Below the pieces are notes generated by a model. It was given only the letters and a program-made list of their open reading frames with translations. It searched no databases and was not told where the DNA came from. A DNA stretch of 64,000 nt from positions 1 through 64,000 of the forward strand of contig NZ_BNAI01000001.1 in assembly GCF_014653215.1 (NCBI RefSeq), written 5' to 3'. Source of the DNA: Pseudolysinimonas yzui. GTDB lineage: Bacteria > Actinomycetota > Actinomycetes > Actinomycetales > Microbacteriaceae. Each line of letters begins with the position of its first letter. Position 1 is the first letter of the stretch. Shown in pieces: positions 17,814-26,128 of the stretch. Position numbers and translations under genes: made by a program.

Positions 17814-18478
17814 GCGAGCCGCTGCGGGTGCTCATCGTCGACGACGACGAGGTCGTCGCCCGGCTTCACGAGGCGTTCCTCGCGTCGCTCGACGGCTTCG
17901 TCGTGTGTGCGATCGCCGGAACCGGGCCGGCCGCGGTCGCCGCGATCCGCCAGGCCGCTCCCGACATCGTGCTGCTCGACATGCATCTGCCGGGGTTTTC
18001 CGGGTTGGAGGTGCTGCGCGTGGCGCGCGCCGACCACGCGCGACCGTTCGAGGTGATCGCCGTCACGGCGGCCCGCGACGTCGACACCGTGCGCGAGGCC
18101 CGCCGCGCCGGGGTGCGCCACTACCTCGCGAAACCGTTCTCGTCCGACGACCTCCGCCGTCGTCTCGCCGACCTCCGCGACGAGTTCGTCGCCGCGCGCG
18201 GCTCATCGCTGGCGCAGTCGCAGATCGACGAGGTGATGGCCTCCCGGGGCACGGGGGCACTGCCGAAGGGGCTCAGCGCCGAGACGCTCGAAGCGGTGCG
18301 CGGGGCGCTCGGCGAACTGCCCGGAGCGTCGGCCGGCGAACTCGGCGACCACGTCGGCCTGTCGCGGGTCAGCGCGCGGCGCTACCTCGAACACCTGGTC
18401 ACCGGGGGAGCGGCCACCCGGTCGCTCGACTACTCCTCGGCGGGACGGCCGACGACCCGCTACCGCCTCACCACCTGA
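17810..18478 (+). CDS. CitB/DcuR-like response regulator
   Basis: A 222-residue response regulator. The receiver domain has the acidic triad VDDDE, phospho-acceptor D57 in VLLDMHLPG and the conserved lysine in YLAKPF. The C-terminal region (LGDHVGLSRVSARRYLEHL) is the helix-turn-helix typical of CitB-type regulators. The GTG start overlaps the kinase stop (GTGA). With the neighbouring kinase it probably activates the divergent tctCBA operon when a carboxylate is present. Confidence 0.93.
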   Translation: MSEPLRVLIVDDDEVVARLHEAFLASLDGFVVCAIAGTGPAAVAAIRQAAPDIVLLDMHLPGFSGLEVLRVARADHARPFEVIAVTAARDVDTVREARRAGVRHYLAKPFSSDDLRRRLADLRDEFVAARGSSLAQSQIDEVMASRGTGALPKGLSAETLEAVRGALGELPGASAGELGDHVGLSRVSARRYLEHLVTGGAATRSLDYSSAGRPTTRYRLTT

Positions 18479-18516
18479 CCGGCGCCGATTAGCTGCTCAC
18501 AGCATCCCGGGAGACG

Positions 18517-19536
18517 ATGGACCGTGAGCGAACGCGTGCCGGCCCGATGGTGACCTCCGGGGTCGCCGCCTTCACCGAAGCGCTCATCGACCGGTTCACG
18601 GTGCGCGCGACACCGCTCGCCGAGCGGCTGCGGCTGCTTGCGACTGCGAGCCGCGCCACGGCGACGGCGATCGAGCTCGCCCGCGCCGCGACCGGGCGCG
18701 ACCTCGTCGTCACATTCGCCGGCCACGACCATGCCCACGTCGACCCGCAGTCGATCGTCGTTCCCTACAACGACCTCGACGCGGTGCGCGACGCGTTCGC
18801 CGCGCACCCCGGTCGCATCGCCGCCGTGCTCACCGAGGCGGTCGGGGTGCACGCCGGCGTGCTGGCGCCGCTGCCCGGGTTCAACGGCGCGCTCGCCCTC
18901 GTCGTGGCACGACGCGGCGCGCTGCTCGTACTCGACGAGACCCACACCGCGTTCCGGGTCGGCCCCGCCGGATGGTGGGGGCTCGAAGCCGACGGGGTGA
19001 CCGGCAGCACCGGATGGCGCCCCGACCTGGTCGTCCTCGGCGGGTTCGGGGAGGGCGTTCCGCTCGCGGCGCTCGGCGGCCGCGCGGCCATCGTCGGGCG
19101 CGCCGCCCCGTCACGGGCGTGGAACGCGGATGCCGTGGCGAGCGCCGAGGCGACGTTGCGGCTCGCGACGCCCGACAGCTACGCAGGGGTCGACCGCGGT
19201 GCCGACGCGATCGTGGCCGCGCTGCACGCCGCGTTCGATGCCGAAGGAGTCGCCCACGTCATCCCCCGGGCCGGCCCGCTGTTCTCGATCGCCTTCCGCC
19301 CCGCAGCCGTTCTCGACGACGCCGACGCCCGCGACCAGGAGTCGTGGCGTTACCCGCCGTTCGCGCGGGCGATGGCCGAGCACGGAGCACCGGTTCCGGC
19401 GAGTGTCCATCAGGCGTGGTTCGTCGCGGCGGCGCCCGGTGACCCCGAACTCGACCGGATTCTGGACGCCGTTCCCCACGCCGCCCGGGCCGCGGCGCAG
19501 GCCTCGCCCGAACCGGCCGAGGATCACTCACCCTGA
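18517..19536 (+). CDS. Degenerate class III aminotransferase-like protein (no catalytic lysine)
   Basis: A 339-residue protein related to glutamate-1-semialdehyde aminomutase-like class III enzymes but shorter than their usual 420 or more residues. It keeps the aspartate D140 in VLDETHTAFRVG. The family LGK segment has become LGGFGEGVPLAALGGR, with G176 where the PLP lysine should be. The SSGTEA-type phosphate loop is ATASRAT, and the YHGH stretch is HDHAH. The N-terminal dimerisation part is missing. It is likely an enzyme-fold protein without PLP chemistry, or a decaying gene; its open frame and codon use look normal. It follows the two-component genes by 38 nt. The start could be the ATG at 18547. 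Confidence 0.7.
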   Translation: MDRERTRAGPMVTSGVAAFTEALIDRFTVRATPLAERLRLLATASRATATAIELARAATGRDLVVTFAGHDHAHVDPQSIVVPYNDLDAVRDAFAAHPGRIAAVLTEAVGVHAGVLAPLPGFNGALALVVARRGALLVLDETHTAFRVGPAGWWGLEADGVTGSTGWRPDLVVLGGFGEGVPLAALGGRAAIVGRAAPSRAWNADAVASAEATLRLATPDSYAGVDRGADAIVAALHAAFDAEGVAHVIPRAGPLFSIAFRPAAVLDDADARDQESWRYPPFARAMAEHGAPVPASVHQAWFVAAAPGDPELDRILDAVPHAARAAAQASPEPAEDHSP

Positions 19537-19630
19537 CCCTTCCCTGGGAAGTCAACCCGGTATCCGCGCCGACCCTGCGCACCTAGCGTCGGAATGCGCC
19601 CCACTGTGGGCCGCGAAAGGAAGGCAGCAC

Positions 19631-19897
19631 ATGAGTATCGGAACGGGCGTCGTTCTCTTTGTGATCGGCGCGATTCTGGTTTTCGCTCTCAACTTCGAGA
19701 CCGAAATCGTGAACCTCGACATGATCGGCTACATCCTGATGGGTGCCGGCTTCATCGTCTTCGTGATCGGGCTGGTGCTGCTCGCGCGGCGCCGTCAAGC
19801 CATCACGACTTCGCGAACCGGCACGGACTCCGTGACCGGCGAGCGGGTCGAACAGCGCATCACCGAGGTGGATGACCCGGCCGACCGCGTCGTCTGA
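19631..19897 (+). CDS. Small two-helix membrane protein (DUF6458-like)
   Basis: An 88-residue protein with two hydrophobic helices (VVLFVIGAILVFALNF and MIGYILMGAGFIVFVIG) followed by a basic RRRQ stop and a polar, charged tail with TGERVEQRIT. This is the layout of the DUF6458 family found in actinobacteria; its function is unknown. AAGGAAGG lies 8 nt before ATG 19631. It stands alone, with a strong terminator hairpin immediately after it. Confidence 0.8.
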   Translation: MSIGTGVVLFVIGAILVFALNFETEIVNLDMIGYILMGAGFIVFVIGLVLLARRRQAITTSRTGTDSVTGERVEQRITEVDDPADRVV

Positions 19898-19906
19898 GTC
19901 GGGATC

Positions 19907-19943
19907 AAGAGGGCTTCTCGTCGTCAGTACGAGAAGCCCTCTT
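19907..19943. terminator. Bidirectional terminator hairpin
   Basis: AAGAGGGCTTCTCG (19907-19920) pairs perfectly with 19930-19943 around a 9-nt loop. It lies between the convergent small membrane protein and lipoprotein genes, and its right arm covers the lipoprotein stop codon. A 14-bp GC-rich stem in this position fits termination in both directions. Confidence 0.85.
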
Positions 19944-20481
19944 CGAACCCCATGAGGATCTTGGTGATCTGGCCCCCCTCGATCCCGAACGAGACGATCG
20001 TGCCGTCCGCGGCCCGCCCGGTGATGTCGTCGCCGGTGAACAGGTAGCCGTAGTACATGTTGGTACGCCACGGGTCGACCGTCGCCGCGGGGAGCGCGAA
20101 GTTCCAGGGGCCGGGTGCCCCGGTCACGTACGAGAGCTGGTCGACCGCGTCGGCCCGGCTGATGTCCCAGCAGCATTCCGACGACATGATGATCACCCGC
20201 ACGGGATCCGACAGGTAGCCCTCGATCGCCGCCGTATTGCCGCTGGTGATCGCGTCGCGCACGTTCTCCCGGTCGGCGGCGCTCAGGCCCGGCTCCGGTT
20301 CGGGTGCCGGGTCGGCATCCTCGGTGTCGTCGGCGGCTTCTGCGGGGTCGGTTTCGGCGTCGTCGGTCGCGACGATCGTCGGAGTGGGGCTCGCCGACTC
20401 GTCGGCCTCGGGATCGGGGGTGCCGCCACCGCAGGCAGCGAGCAGCAGGGTCAGCACGGCAACGGGGATGATACGCAACAT
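19924..20481 (-). CDS. Hypothetical lipoprotein
   Basis: A 185-residue predicted lipoprotein: signal MLRIIPVAVLTLLLAAC with lipidated C17, then a low-complexity acidic linker rich in Asp, Glu, Pro and Ala to about residue 70. A compact domain follows, with VRDAITSGNTAAIEGYL and SSECCWDIS (paired cysteines), ending in an IEGGQITKILMGFEEGF strand. The C-terminal pattern is like small NTF2-fold or DUF4440-type domains, but I cannot name a family. The linker suggests the domain is held away from the membrane. Function unknown. Confidence 0.75.
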   Translation of the reverse strand: MLRIIPVAVLTLLLAACGGGTPDPEADESASPTPTIVATDDAETDPAEAADDTEDADPAPEPEPGLSAADRENVRDAITSGNTAAIEGYLSDPVRVIIMSSECCWDISRADAVDQLSYVTGAPGPWNFALPAATVDPWRTNMYYGYLFTGDDITGRAADGTIVSFGIEGGQITKILMGFEEGFSY

Positions 20482-20564
20482 GGGTACGGCGCTCCTTCGA
20501 GATCGGGAACCTCACCGCTACGACGCACGTACTGCCCCGCGAGGTTGACGCGTAGCCTAGGGGA

Positions 20565-21392
20565 ATGGAGAGCCCCTCCGGCCCTGTCGCGATCGCCGTC
20601 GCCCAGTTCGCCCCCGGCGACGACGAGGCAGCGAACCTGGATGCCATCCGCCGCCTCGCCGAGGATGCGGCATCCCGCGGTGCCCTCCTCGTCGTGTTCC
20701 CCGAGTACTCGTCGTACTTCACTCCCGCGCTCGGCCCCGACTGGCCCGAACACGCCCAGTCGTTGCACGGCCCGTTCGTGCGGGCGCTCGCCGAGATCGC
20801 GGCGGAGCTCGGCATCCACCTCGTCGCGGGAATGATCGAACTCGTGCCGGGCGAGACGGAGCGGGTCGCCAACACCGTCGTCGCGGTCGACGCGGCGGGC
20901 GAGGTCGTGGCGCGCTACCGCAAGATGCACCTCTACGACGCCTTCGGGATGCGCGAGAGCGACCGCATCGTCGCCGGCCCGGTGTGGGCCGACGGGGAGG
21001 CCCCGACGTTCGCCTGGGGTGGCTTCACCGTCGGGTTGCAGACCTGCTACGACGTGCGATTTCCCGAGGTGACGCGTCGCCTCGTGGATGCCGGAGCCGA
21101 CCTGGTGCTGCTGCCGAGCGAGTGGGTGCGCGGCCCGCTCAAGGAGCACCACTGGCGCACCCTCATCACCGCCCGCGCCATCGAGAACACCGTGTACGTG
21201 GCGGCCGCCGACCATGCCCCGCCGATCGGCGCGGGCAACAGCATGGTGGTCGACCCGATGGGCGCCGAAATCGTCACCGTCGGGGAGACGACGGATGTGG
21301 CGGTTGCCTGGATCTCGCCGGCTCGCGTCGCCGACGTGCGCCACACCAACCCGGCGCTCAAGCTGCGCCGGTTCACCGTCACTCCGCGCTAG
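20565..21392 (+). CDS. Carbon-nitrogen hydrolase (nitrilase superfamily)
   Basis: A 275-residue amidase-like enzyme of the nitrilase superfamily. The catalytic triad is present: E47 in FPEYSSYF, K120 in YRKMHLYDAF and C161 in QTCYDVRFPE. The size and the HLYDAFGMRESD segment match the NIT/omega-amidase-like branch, which includes deaminated glutathione amidase and 2-oxoglutaramate amidase. Substrate assignment within the branch is not safe. Its end overlaps by 4 nt the end of the convergent TetR gene. Confidence 0.92.
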   Translation: MESPSGPVAIAVAQFAPGDDEAANLDAIRRLAEDAASRGALLVVFPEYSSYFTPALGPDWPEHAQSLHGPFVRALAEIAAELGIHLVAGMIELVPGETERVANTVVAVDAAGEVVARYRKMHLYDAFGMRESDRIVAGPVWADGEAPTFAWGGFTVGLQTCYDVRFPEVTRRLVDAGADLVLLPSEWVRGPLKEHHWRTLITARAIENTVYVAAADHAPPIGAGNSMVVDPMGAEIVTVGETTDVAVAWISPARVADVRHTNPALKLRRFTVTPR

Positions 21393-22024
21393 CCGCGCCC
21401 AGCGAGGGTCATCGCGTAGTCGACGAACGCCGCCTTGCCCGGGGCGGTGTCATCGACTTCGGCGTCGACGGCGCAGTCCAGCAGGTGGAAGAGCCCCTCG
21501 TTCACGAGATCGAGCTGTGAATGGGGCGCGGTGAGTGCCGCGCCCGCCGACACCGCCGCCAGCACCGCCGAGAGGCGCTCGGCATCGACCTCGGGGCGCA
21601 CCATCCCCACCGCCTTCATGCGTTCGATGAAGGCGGCGCGCATTCCGAACTGGGGAATGCGGGCGAACCCGTACGACGACCGCATGATCGTGTTCAGCCC
21701 GTCACGGTCAGCGAGGTACAGTGCGCGCACGAGAGGGCTCTCGTAGATGCCCGCCAGCGTGTAGCGGTAGATGTGCGACAACAACCCGCCGCGCGGATCG
21801 CGCTCGATGTCGTCGAGGATGTCGGTCCACAGCACCGTGAACTCGCGGTTCAGCATCGCGACGAGAAGATCCTCGAGGGAGCCGAAGTGGGCCAGCACCT
21901 GATCCTCGGAGACGGCCGCCTTCACCGCGATCTGGGGGATCGAGATGGCGTCGAAGCCGTCCTCGACCACCAGGTGGGATGCCGCGTCGAGCAACTCGTC
22001 GCGTCCGGATTCCTCCACCGTCAC
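21389..22024 (-). CDS. TetR-family transcriptional regulator
   Basis: A 211-residue regulator with an N-terminal helix-turn-helix (ISIPQIAVKAAVSEDQVLAHFG) and a helical C-terminal domain with RALYLADRDGLNTIMRSSYG. The recognition helix is less canonical than in the other TetR proteins here. It is convergent with the nitrilase-family gene. The 140-bp upstream gap shows no palindrome I would call an operator. Target and ligand unknown. Confidence 0.85.
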   Translation of the reverse strand: MTVEESGRDELLDAASHLVVEDGFDAISIPQIAVKAAVSEDQVLAHFGSLEDLLVAMLNREFTVLWTDILDDIERDPRGGLLSHIYRYTLAGIYESPLVRALYLADRDGLNTIMRSSYGFARIPQFGMRAAFIERMKAVGMVRPEVDAERLSAVLAAVSAGAALTAPHSQLDLVNEGLFHLLDCAVDAEVDDTAPGKAAFVDYAMTLAGRG

Positions 22025-22165
22025 TCCGTTCTCCAGCCGGGTTCACTCTAGGGCCCCGGTCCTCCCCCGGCATGCGCCGGCGATGACCTCCCCCGATTGT
22101 GGTGTGGCTGATGCGCGGTGTGGATATCTCGCGTCGCGGCTTCGGGGCGTCGGTACCGTAGGGCC

Positions 22166-22708
22166 ATGCGAACGCTGGTCGGTACGGTCGCCCTTGCCGG
22201 GGTGCTTCTGCTCGCGGGATGCGACGGAGGCACCCCGATCCCCACGCTGCCCCCGACACCCTCCGCAACGCCGATCTTCGCGTCGGAGGAGGAAGCCCTT
22301 GCCGCTGCAGAGCAGGCGTATGAGGCGTATAGGGAGATGTCGGACCTGATCTCAGGGGAGGGGGGTGTCGAGCCAGAGAGAATCGCTCCCTACGTGACTG
22401 ACGATCGCTTGACGGACGAGCTGCGTGGGTTTCAGACGCTCCGAGAGGCAGGCCTACGGATCGCAGGGGAAGCCACGTTCAAGGTGCTCGACCTTCAACG
22501 ATACGAGGAAGTGGCGGGCGACGCGGAGGTCGTCTTCTACGCATGTTCTGATCTCTCGGGGTCGCGCGTCCTTGATGCAAATGGCGTCGATGTGACTCCG
22601 GTCGACCGAGTCGATCGACTCGTGCTTGAGGTTGTCGTTCGCACAGTTGGCGGTTCGAAGCCTCTGCTACTTGAGAGCGACAACTCGTGGCCAGGCGAAA
22701 CCTGCTAG
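22166..22708 (+). CDS. Hypothetical lipoprotein of a secreted gene pair
   Basis: A 180-residue predicted lipoprotein with signal MRTLVGTVALAGVLLLAGC (C19 lipidated), a short Pro/Thr linker and a helix rich in Glu and Ala (EEEALAAAEQAYEAYREMSD), then an alpha/beta domain with VVFYACSDLSGSRVLDANG. This helix plus strand arrangement is common in actinobacterial hypothetical lipoproteins paired with a secreted PKD-like protein. The next gene starts 22 nt before this one ends. The gene is less GC-rich than its neighbours. Function unknown. Confidence 0.8.
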   Translation: MRTLVGTVALAGVLLLAGCDGGTPIPTLPPTPSATPIFASEEEALAAAEQAYEAYREMSDLISGEGGVEPERIAPYVTDDRLTDELRGFQTLREAGLRIAGEATFKVLDLQRYEEVAGDAEVVFYACSDLSGSRVLDANGVDVTPVDRVDRLVLEVVVRTVGGSKPLLLESDNSWPGETC

Positions 22709-23487
22709 CCGCAGCTCTCCTTGGGCTCGCAGTTGCGGTTGCTTTGGGGGACGCTCTGCCCGTCCACGCCGCGGACTCAACTTGCAGTTATCTCGAAACG
22801 CAACTAGGTGTCTGTTCTTCAGCCGATGGCGGTTCGGTCGAGCTCGTTGGTGAGGAGCAAGAACCGGGAGGCGGGAGCAGTCCCGGCGGTGGGTCGCAGA
22901 ACCCGGCGCCGCCGAACGTTCAAGATCCGGCGTGCCTGCGCCCGCAGCCGAACCGCCCCGCATCCTGCTTCGAGGCGGACGAACCGGGGGAGCCCGGCAT
23001 CCCGACGATCACGATTCGCGACATCGCCACCTTCATCCCCACCCCGGGCCGGCAGCAGATGGAGCCCGACGGCTGGGCAGTCGCGGGGCTCGACACGAAC
23101 TTCTACGCGATCACCGGCCCGCACGTGGTGAACGGCACGCTGCTGGGGAGACCCGCCGATGTGCGATTCACTCCGGTGAGCTACCGCTGGGCCTATGGCG
23201 ACGGCACGTCCGCGACGAGGAGCACACCCGGAGGCACCTGGGCGGCCCTCGGCATCGCCGAGTTCGAGCCGACGCCGACATCCCACGTGTACGAGCGTGT
23301 CGGCGACTACACGATCACCTTGTCGATCGTGTTCGCCGCCGAATACCGCTTCAACGGCGGGTCGTGGCGACCCGTCGTCGGCACGCTCACGGTGCCCGCG
23401 AACGACCTCCACATCCGGGTCGGCACCGCGAAGACGGTGCTTGTCGAACACGACTGCCTGGCGAACCCGGGCGGACCCGGATGCTGA
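22687..23487 (+). CDS. Secreted PKD-like domain protein
   Basis: A 266-residue protein with a signal peptide (LLAAALLGLAVAVALGDALPVHA), a Gly/Ser/Pro-rich linker with two cysteine pairs, and a C-terminal beta domain. The WAYGDGTS turn and the SHVYERVGDYTITLSIVF strand follow the PKD-domain pattern (WxxGDG then HxYxxxGxYxVxL). Such domains usually mediate extracellular contacts. The GTG start at 22687 overlaps the lipoprotein gene by 22 nt, so they are probably translated together. No sortase signal or membrane anchor is seen at the C terminus. Confidence 0.8.
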   Translation: MARRNLLAAALLGLAVAVALGDALPVHAADSTCSYLETQLGVCSSADGGSVELVGEEQEPGGGSSPGGGSQNPAPPNVQDPACLRPQPNRPASCFEADEPGEPGIPTITIRDIATFIPTPGRQQMEPDGWAVAGLDTNFYAITGPHVVNGTLLGRPADVRFTPVSYRWAYGDGTSATRSTPGGTWAALGIAEFEPTPTSHVYERVGDYTITLSIVFAAEYRFNGGSWRPVVGTLTVPANDLHIRVGTAKTVLVEHDCLANPGGPGC

Positions 23488-23582
23488 ACGTCGCACCCGA
23501 AGAACCAAAGTAGGCTCCCAGCGCGGCCATAACAGACCCACAGAATTCGGCGAGATGCTGGCTGCGCCGAAAGGAGCACTCG

Positions 23583-24920
23583 ATGTCCGAGTCCGATCAG
23601 AAACCCGCCCCCCGCGTTCGCCGTCCGCGCGCTTCCACAACCCCCGGCACGACCGCAATGGAGACCACGACCCCGATTCCCGCGCCCCCCGCTGCCGCCG
23701 CGCCGCCCACCCCGGAAGACACCGCGCGTCCGCGGAACAACGCCGGCGTGCTCGTCGCCGTCGCCGCGGTCGCGGCACTCGTCGGCGGGGGATCGGGCGC
23801 CGGAATCGCGGCGTGGGCCGTCGCGTCGAACCTCGCCGCCGACCAGCAGAGCGCCGCGGAGCCGCAGACGATCACCGTCAACGATCCCGACGATGTCAAC
23901 GTCGTCAACGCGGTCGCCGCGAAGGCGGGGCCCTCGGTCGTGACCATCTCCGTCAGCTCGCAGAGCGCCGGGGGCAGCGGCTCCGGTGTCATCCTCAGCG
24001 AAGACGGCTACGTGCTCACCAACAACCACGTCGTCACCCTCGACGGAGCGTCGAACAACGGCACGATCGAGGTGACGACCTCCGATGGCCACATCTACTC
24101 GGCTGAGATCGTCGGCACCGACCCGACCGTCGACCTCGCCGTCATCAAACTCATCGACGCGAGCGGACTCACGCCCATCGAGTTCGGCGATGTCGATGCC
24201 CTCGACGTCGGCGATCGTGCGGTCGCCATCGGTGCACCGCTGGGACTCGCCAACACCGTCACCGACGGCATCGTCAGCGTGCTCAACCGCAGCATCCAGA
24301 TCGCCTCGTCGGCAGTGCCCGACGACGGCACCGAGGATGACAGCGACAGCGGTCAGGGACCGTTCAACTTCGACATCCCAGGCCAGCAGGGATCGACCGG
24401 GTCGGGCACGATCAGCATCCCGGTGATCCAGACGGATGCCTCGATCAACCCGGGCAACTCGGGCGGCGCGCTGGTCAACGACTCCGGTGAACTCATCGGC
24501 GTCGTCGTCGCGATCGCCACGGCGGGCGGCTCGAGCGGCAGCTCGTCGGGGTCGATCGGTGTGGGCTTCGCCATCCCCGCCGACCTCGCGCAGCGGGTGG
24601 CGAACGAGATCATCGAGAACGGCACCGCCACCCACGGTCTGCTCGGGGCGACGGTGCGTGACGCGTCGAGCGCCGACGGGTCGATCGTCGGCGCGATCAT
24701 CGTCGACGAAGACGGCCTCGTCTCCGGCGGCGCTGCGGAAGCGGCCGGCCTCCAGCCCGGTGACATCATCACCGAACTCGACGGCGTGCCGATCACCGGC
24801 AGCATCGACCTCACCGCCCAGGTGCGGTTGCACGCCGGCGGGGCCGAAGCCGAACTCGTCTACGTGCGTGACGGCGAAGAGCACACCGTCACCGTGACCC
24901 TCGGCACGTACCAGCCCTGA
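23583..24920 (+). CDS. HtrA/DegP-like serine protease with PDZ domain
   Basis: A 445-residue membrane-anchored protease: cytoplasmic Pro/Arg/Thr-rich N terminus of about 50 residues, one membrane helix (VLVAVAAVAALVGGGSG), a trypsin-like domain with the H149 (TNNHVV), D184 (TVDLAVIKL), S293 (GNSGGALV) triad, and a C-terminal PDZ domain with GLQPGDIITELDG. The active site faces outside the cell. A Ser/Asp/Gly-rich insert precedes the serine. It degrades or processes misfolded exported proteins in the family. A strong hairpin follows the stop. Confidence 0.95.
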   Translation: MSESDQKPAPRVRRPRASTTPGTTAMETTTPIPAPPAAAAPPTPEDTARPRNNAGVLVAVAAVAALVGGGSGAGIAAWAVASNLAADQQSAAEPQTITVNDPDDVNVVNAVAAKAGPSVVTISVSSQSAGGSGSGVILSEDGYVLTNNHVVTLDGASNNGTIEVTTSDGHIYSAEIVGTDPTVDLAVIKLIDASGLTPIEFGDVDALDVGDRAVAIGAPLGLANTVTDGIVSVLNRSIQIASSAVPDDGTEDDSDSGQGPFNFDIPGQQGSTGSGTISIPVIQTDASINPGNSGGALVNDSGELIGVVVAIATAGGSSGSSSGSIGVGFAIPADLAQRVANEIIENGTATHGLLGATVRDASSADGSIVGAIIVDEDGLVSGGAAEAAGLQPGDIITELDGVPITGSIDLTAQVRLHAGGAEAELVYVRDGEEHTVTVTLGTYQP

Positions 24921-24927
24921 CCGCACC

Positions 24928-24968
24928 ATCGCGCGGGTCGACTCGGGAAACACGTCGACCCGCGCGAT
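24928..24968 (+). terminator. Terminator hairpin after the HtrA-like gene
   Basis: A perfect 15-bp stem: ATCGCGCGGGTCGAC (24928-24942) pairs with 24954-24968 across an 11-nt loop, eight bases after the protease stop. It ends 11 nt before the glycosyltransferase start, so it would also structure that leader. No T tract is visible, as is common in this group. Confidence 0.75.
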
Positions 24969-24979
24969 AGGCTCGCGCC

Positions 24980-26056
24980 ATGCCGAGCCGCGCTGTCTCC
25001 GGTGACTCCGGCTTCCCGAACTCGGGCCCACCCGTCGCGGTCTCGTACGTCATGCCCGTGCTGAACGAGGCCGGGTACCTCGAAGCCGCGATCGCGAGCA
25101 TCGTCGGCCAGGATCATCCCGGCGACTTCGAGATCGTGCTCGCCGTCGGTCCATCGACCGACGGTACCGCCGACATCGTCGACCGGCTCGTCGCCGCCGA
25201 CCACCGCATCCGCATCGTCGAAAACCCGGGCATGGACATCCCGATCGGTCTCAACCTCGCGATCGCGGCGAGCCGGCATCCGATCATCGTGCGCGTCGAC
25301 GCGCACACCGAGCTGGCGCCCGGCTACACGAGCCGCGCCGTCGCCACCCTCGAACGCACGGGAGCCGCGAGCCTCGGCGGGGTGATGATCGCGACCGGCA
25401 AGCCCGGGCTGCAGGCAGCCGTCGCACGCGCCTACAACAGTCGCTACGGGCTGGGCGGCGGCGCGTACCACGGTGAGCAGGCGACCGAGGGTCCCGCCGA
25501 GTCGGCCTACATGGGCGTGATGCGAGCGGATGCCCTACGCGAGATCGGCGGATTCGACGAGACCCTGCGCCGCGGCGAAGACTGGGAGCTCAACTACCGC
25601 CTGCGTCAGGCCGGACACATCGTCTGGCTCGACCCGCAGCTGCGAGTCAGCTACTGGCCCCGCAGCACGCTGCTCAAACTGCACCGCCAGTTCTTCGCGA
25701 CCGGGGTGTGGCGCGGCGAACTGGTGCGCCGCCTCGGCGCCCGCAACCCGCTGCGCTTCTTCGCGCCCCCGGTGCTGCTCATCTCGCTCGTGCTGTCGCT
25801 CATCCTGCTGCCCCTGCACTTGACGGGGGTGCTGAGCGGCTGGCTCGGCTGGATGCTCGCGCTCACCTACCTCGGGCCGATCGCCTACCTCGGCCTGCTG
25901 GTGGTGGCCGCCGTCACCACCCCCGGGTCGCTCGCCGACCGCATCCGCCTCATGGTCGTGCTCGCGACGATGCACCTCAGCTGGGGCGCGGGCTTCATCC
26001 TCGGCGTCGTGCGCGGTGCCCGGGATGTCGTCGACCGCTCCCGCACGGAGTCCTAA
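24980..26056 (+). CDS. Family 2 glycosyltransferase (membrane-associated)
   Basis: A 358-residue GT2 enzyme. The GT-A fold shows SYVMPVLNEAGYLEAAI at the N terminus, the nucleotide-binding AVGPSTDGTADIV and the metal-binding RVDAH (DxD equivalent). FDETLRRGEDWELNYRLRQAG is the acceptor/ED motif. Three to four hydrophobic helices at the C terminus (LLISLVLSLILLPLHL and following) anchor it to the membrane. It probably transfers a sugar to a lipid-linked or wall polymer. It lies next to the convergent wall polymer cluster. Confidence 0.92.
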   Translation: MPSRAVSGDSGFPNSGPPVAVSYVMPVLNEAGYLEAAIASIVGQDHPGDFEIVLAVGPSTDGTADIVDRLVAADHRIRIVENPGMDIPIGLNLAIAASRHPIIVRVDAHTELAPGYTSRAVATLERTGAASLGGVMIATGKPGLQAAVARAYNSRYGLGGGAYHGEQATEGPAESAYMGVMRADALREIGGFDETLRRGEDWELNYRLRQAGHIVWLDPQLRVSYWPRSTLLKLHRQFFATGVWRGELVRRLGARNPLRFFAPPVLLISLVLSLILLPLHLTGVLSGWLGWMLALTYLGPIAYLGLLVVAAVTTPGSLADRIRLMVVLATMHLSWGAGFILGVVRGARDVVDRSRTES

Positions 26057-26121
26057 GGCACTAATCCGCCAATTCGGAGAGCACGCAAGGGGTAATCCGT
26101 CACAAATGCGACGGATTACCC
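26057..26121. repeat. Palindromic intergenic repeat, copy A
   Basis: Starts with GGCACTAATCCGCCAA (26057-26072), which recurs exactly at 37635-37650. A hairpin then follows, with arms GGGTAATCCGTC (26090-26101) and its reverse complement (26110-26121) around the loop ACAAATGC. It lies between the convergent glycosyltransferase and TagF-like genes and may also terminate transcription. Two other copies of the hairpin core are at 36689 and 37671. Confidence 0.85.
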
Positions 26122-26128
26122 GACCCCG

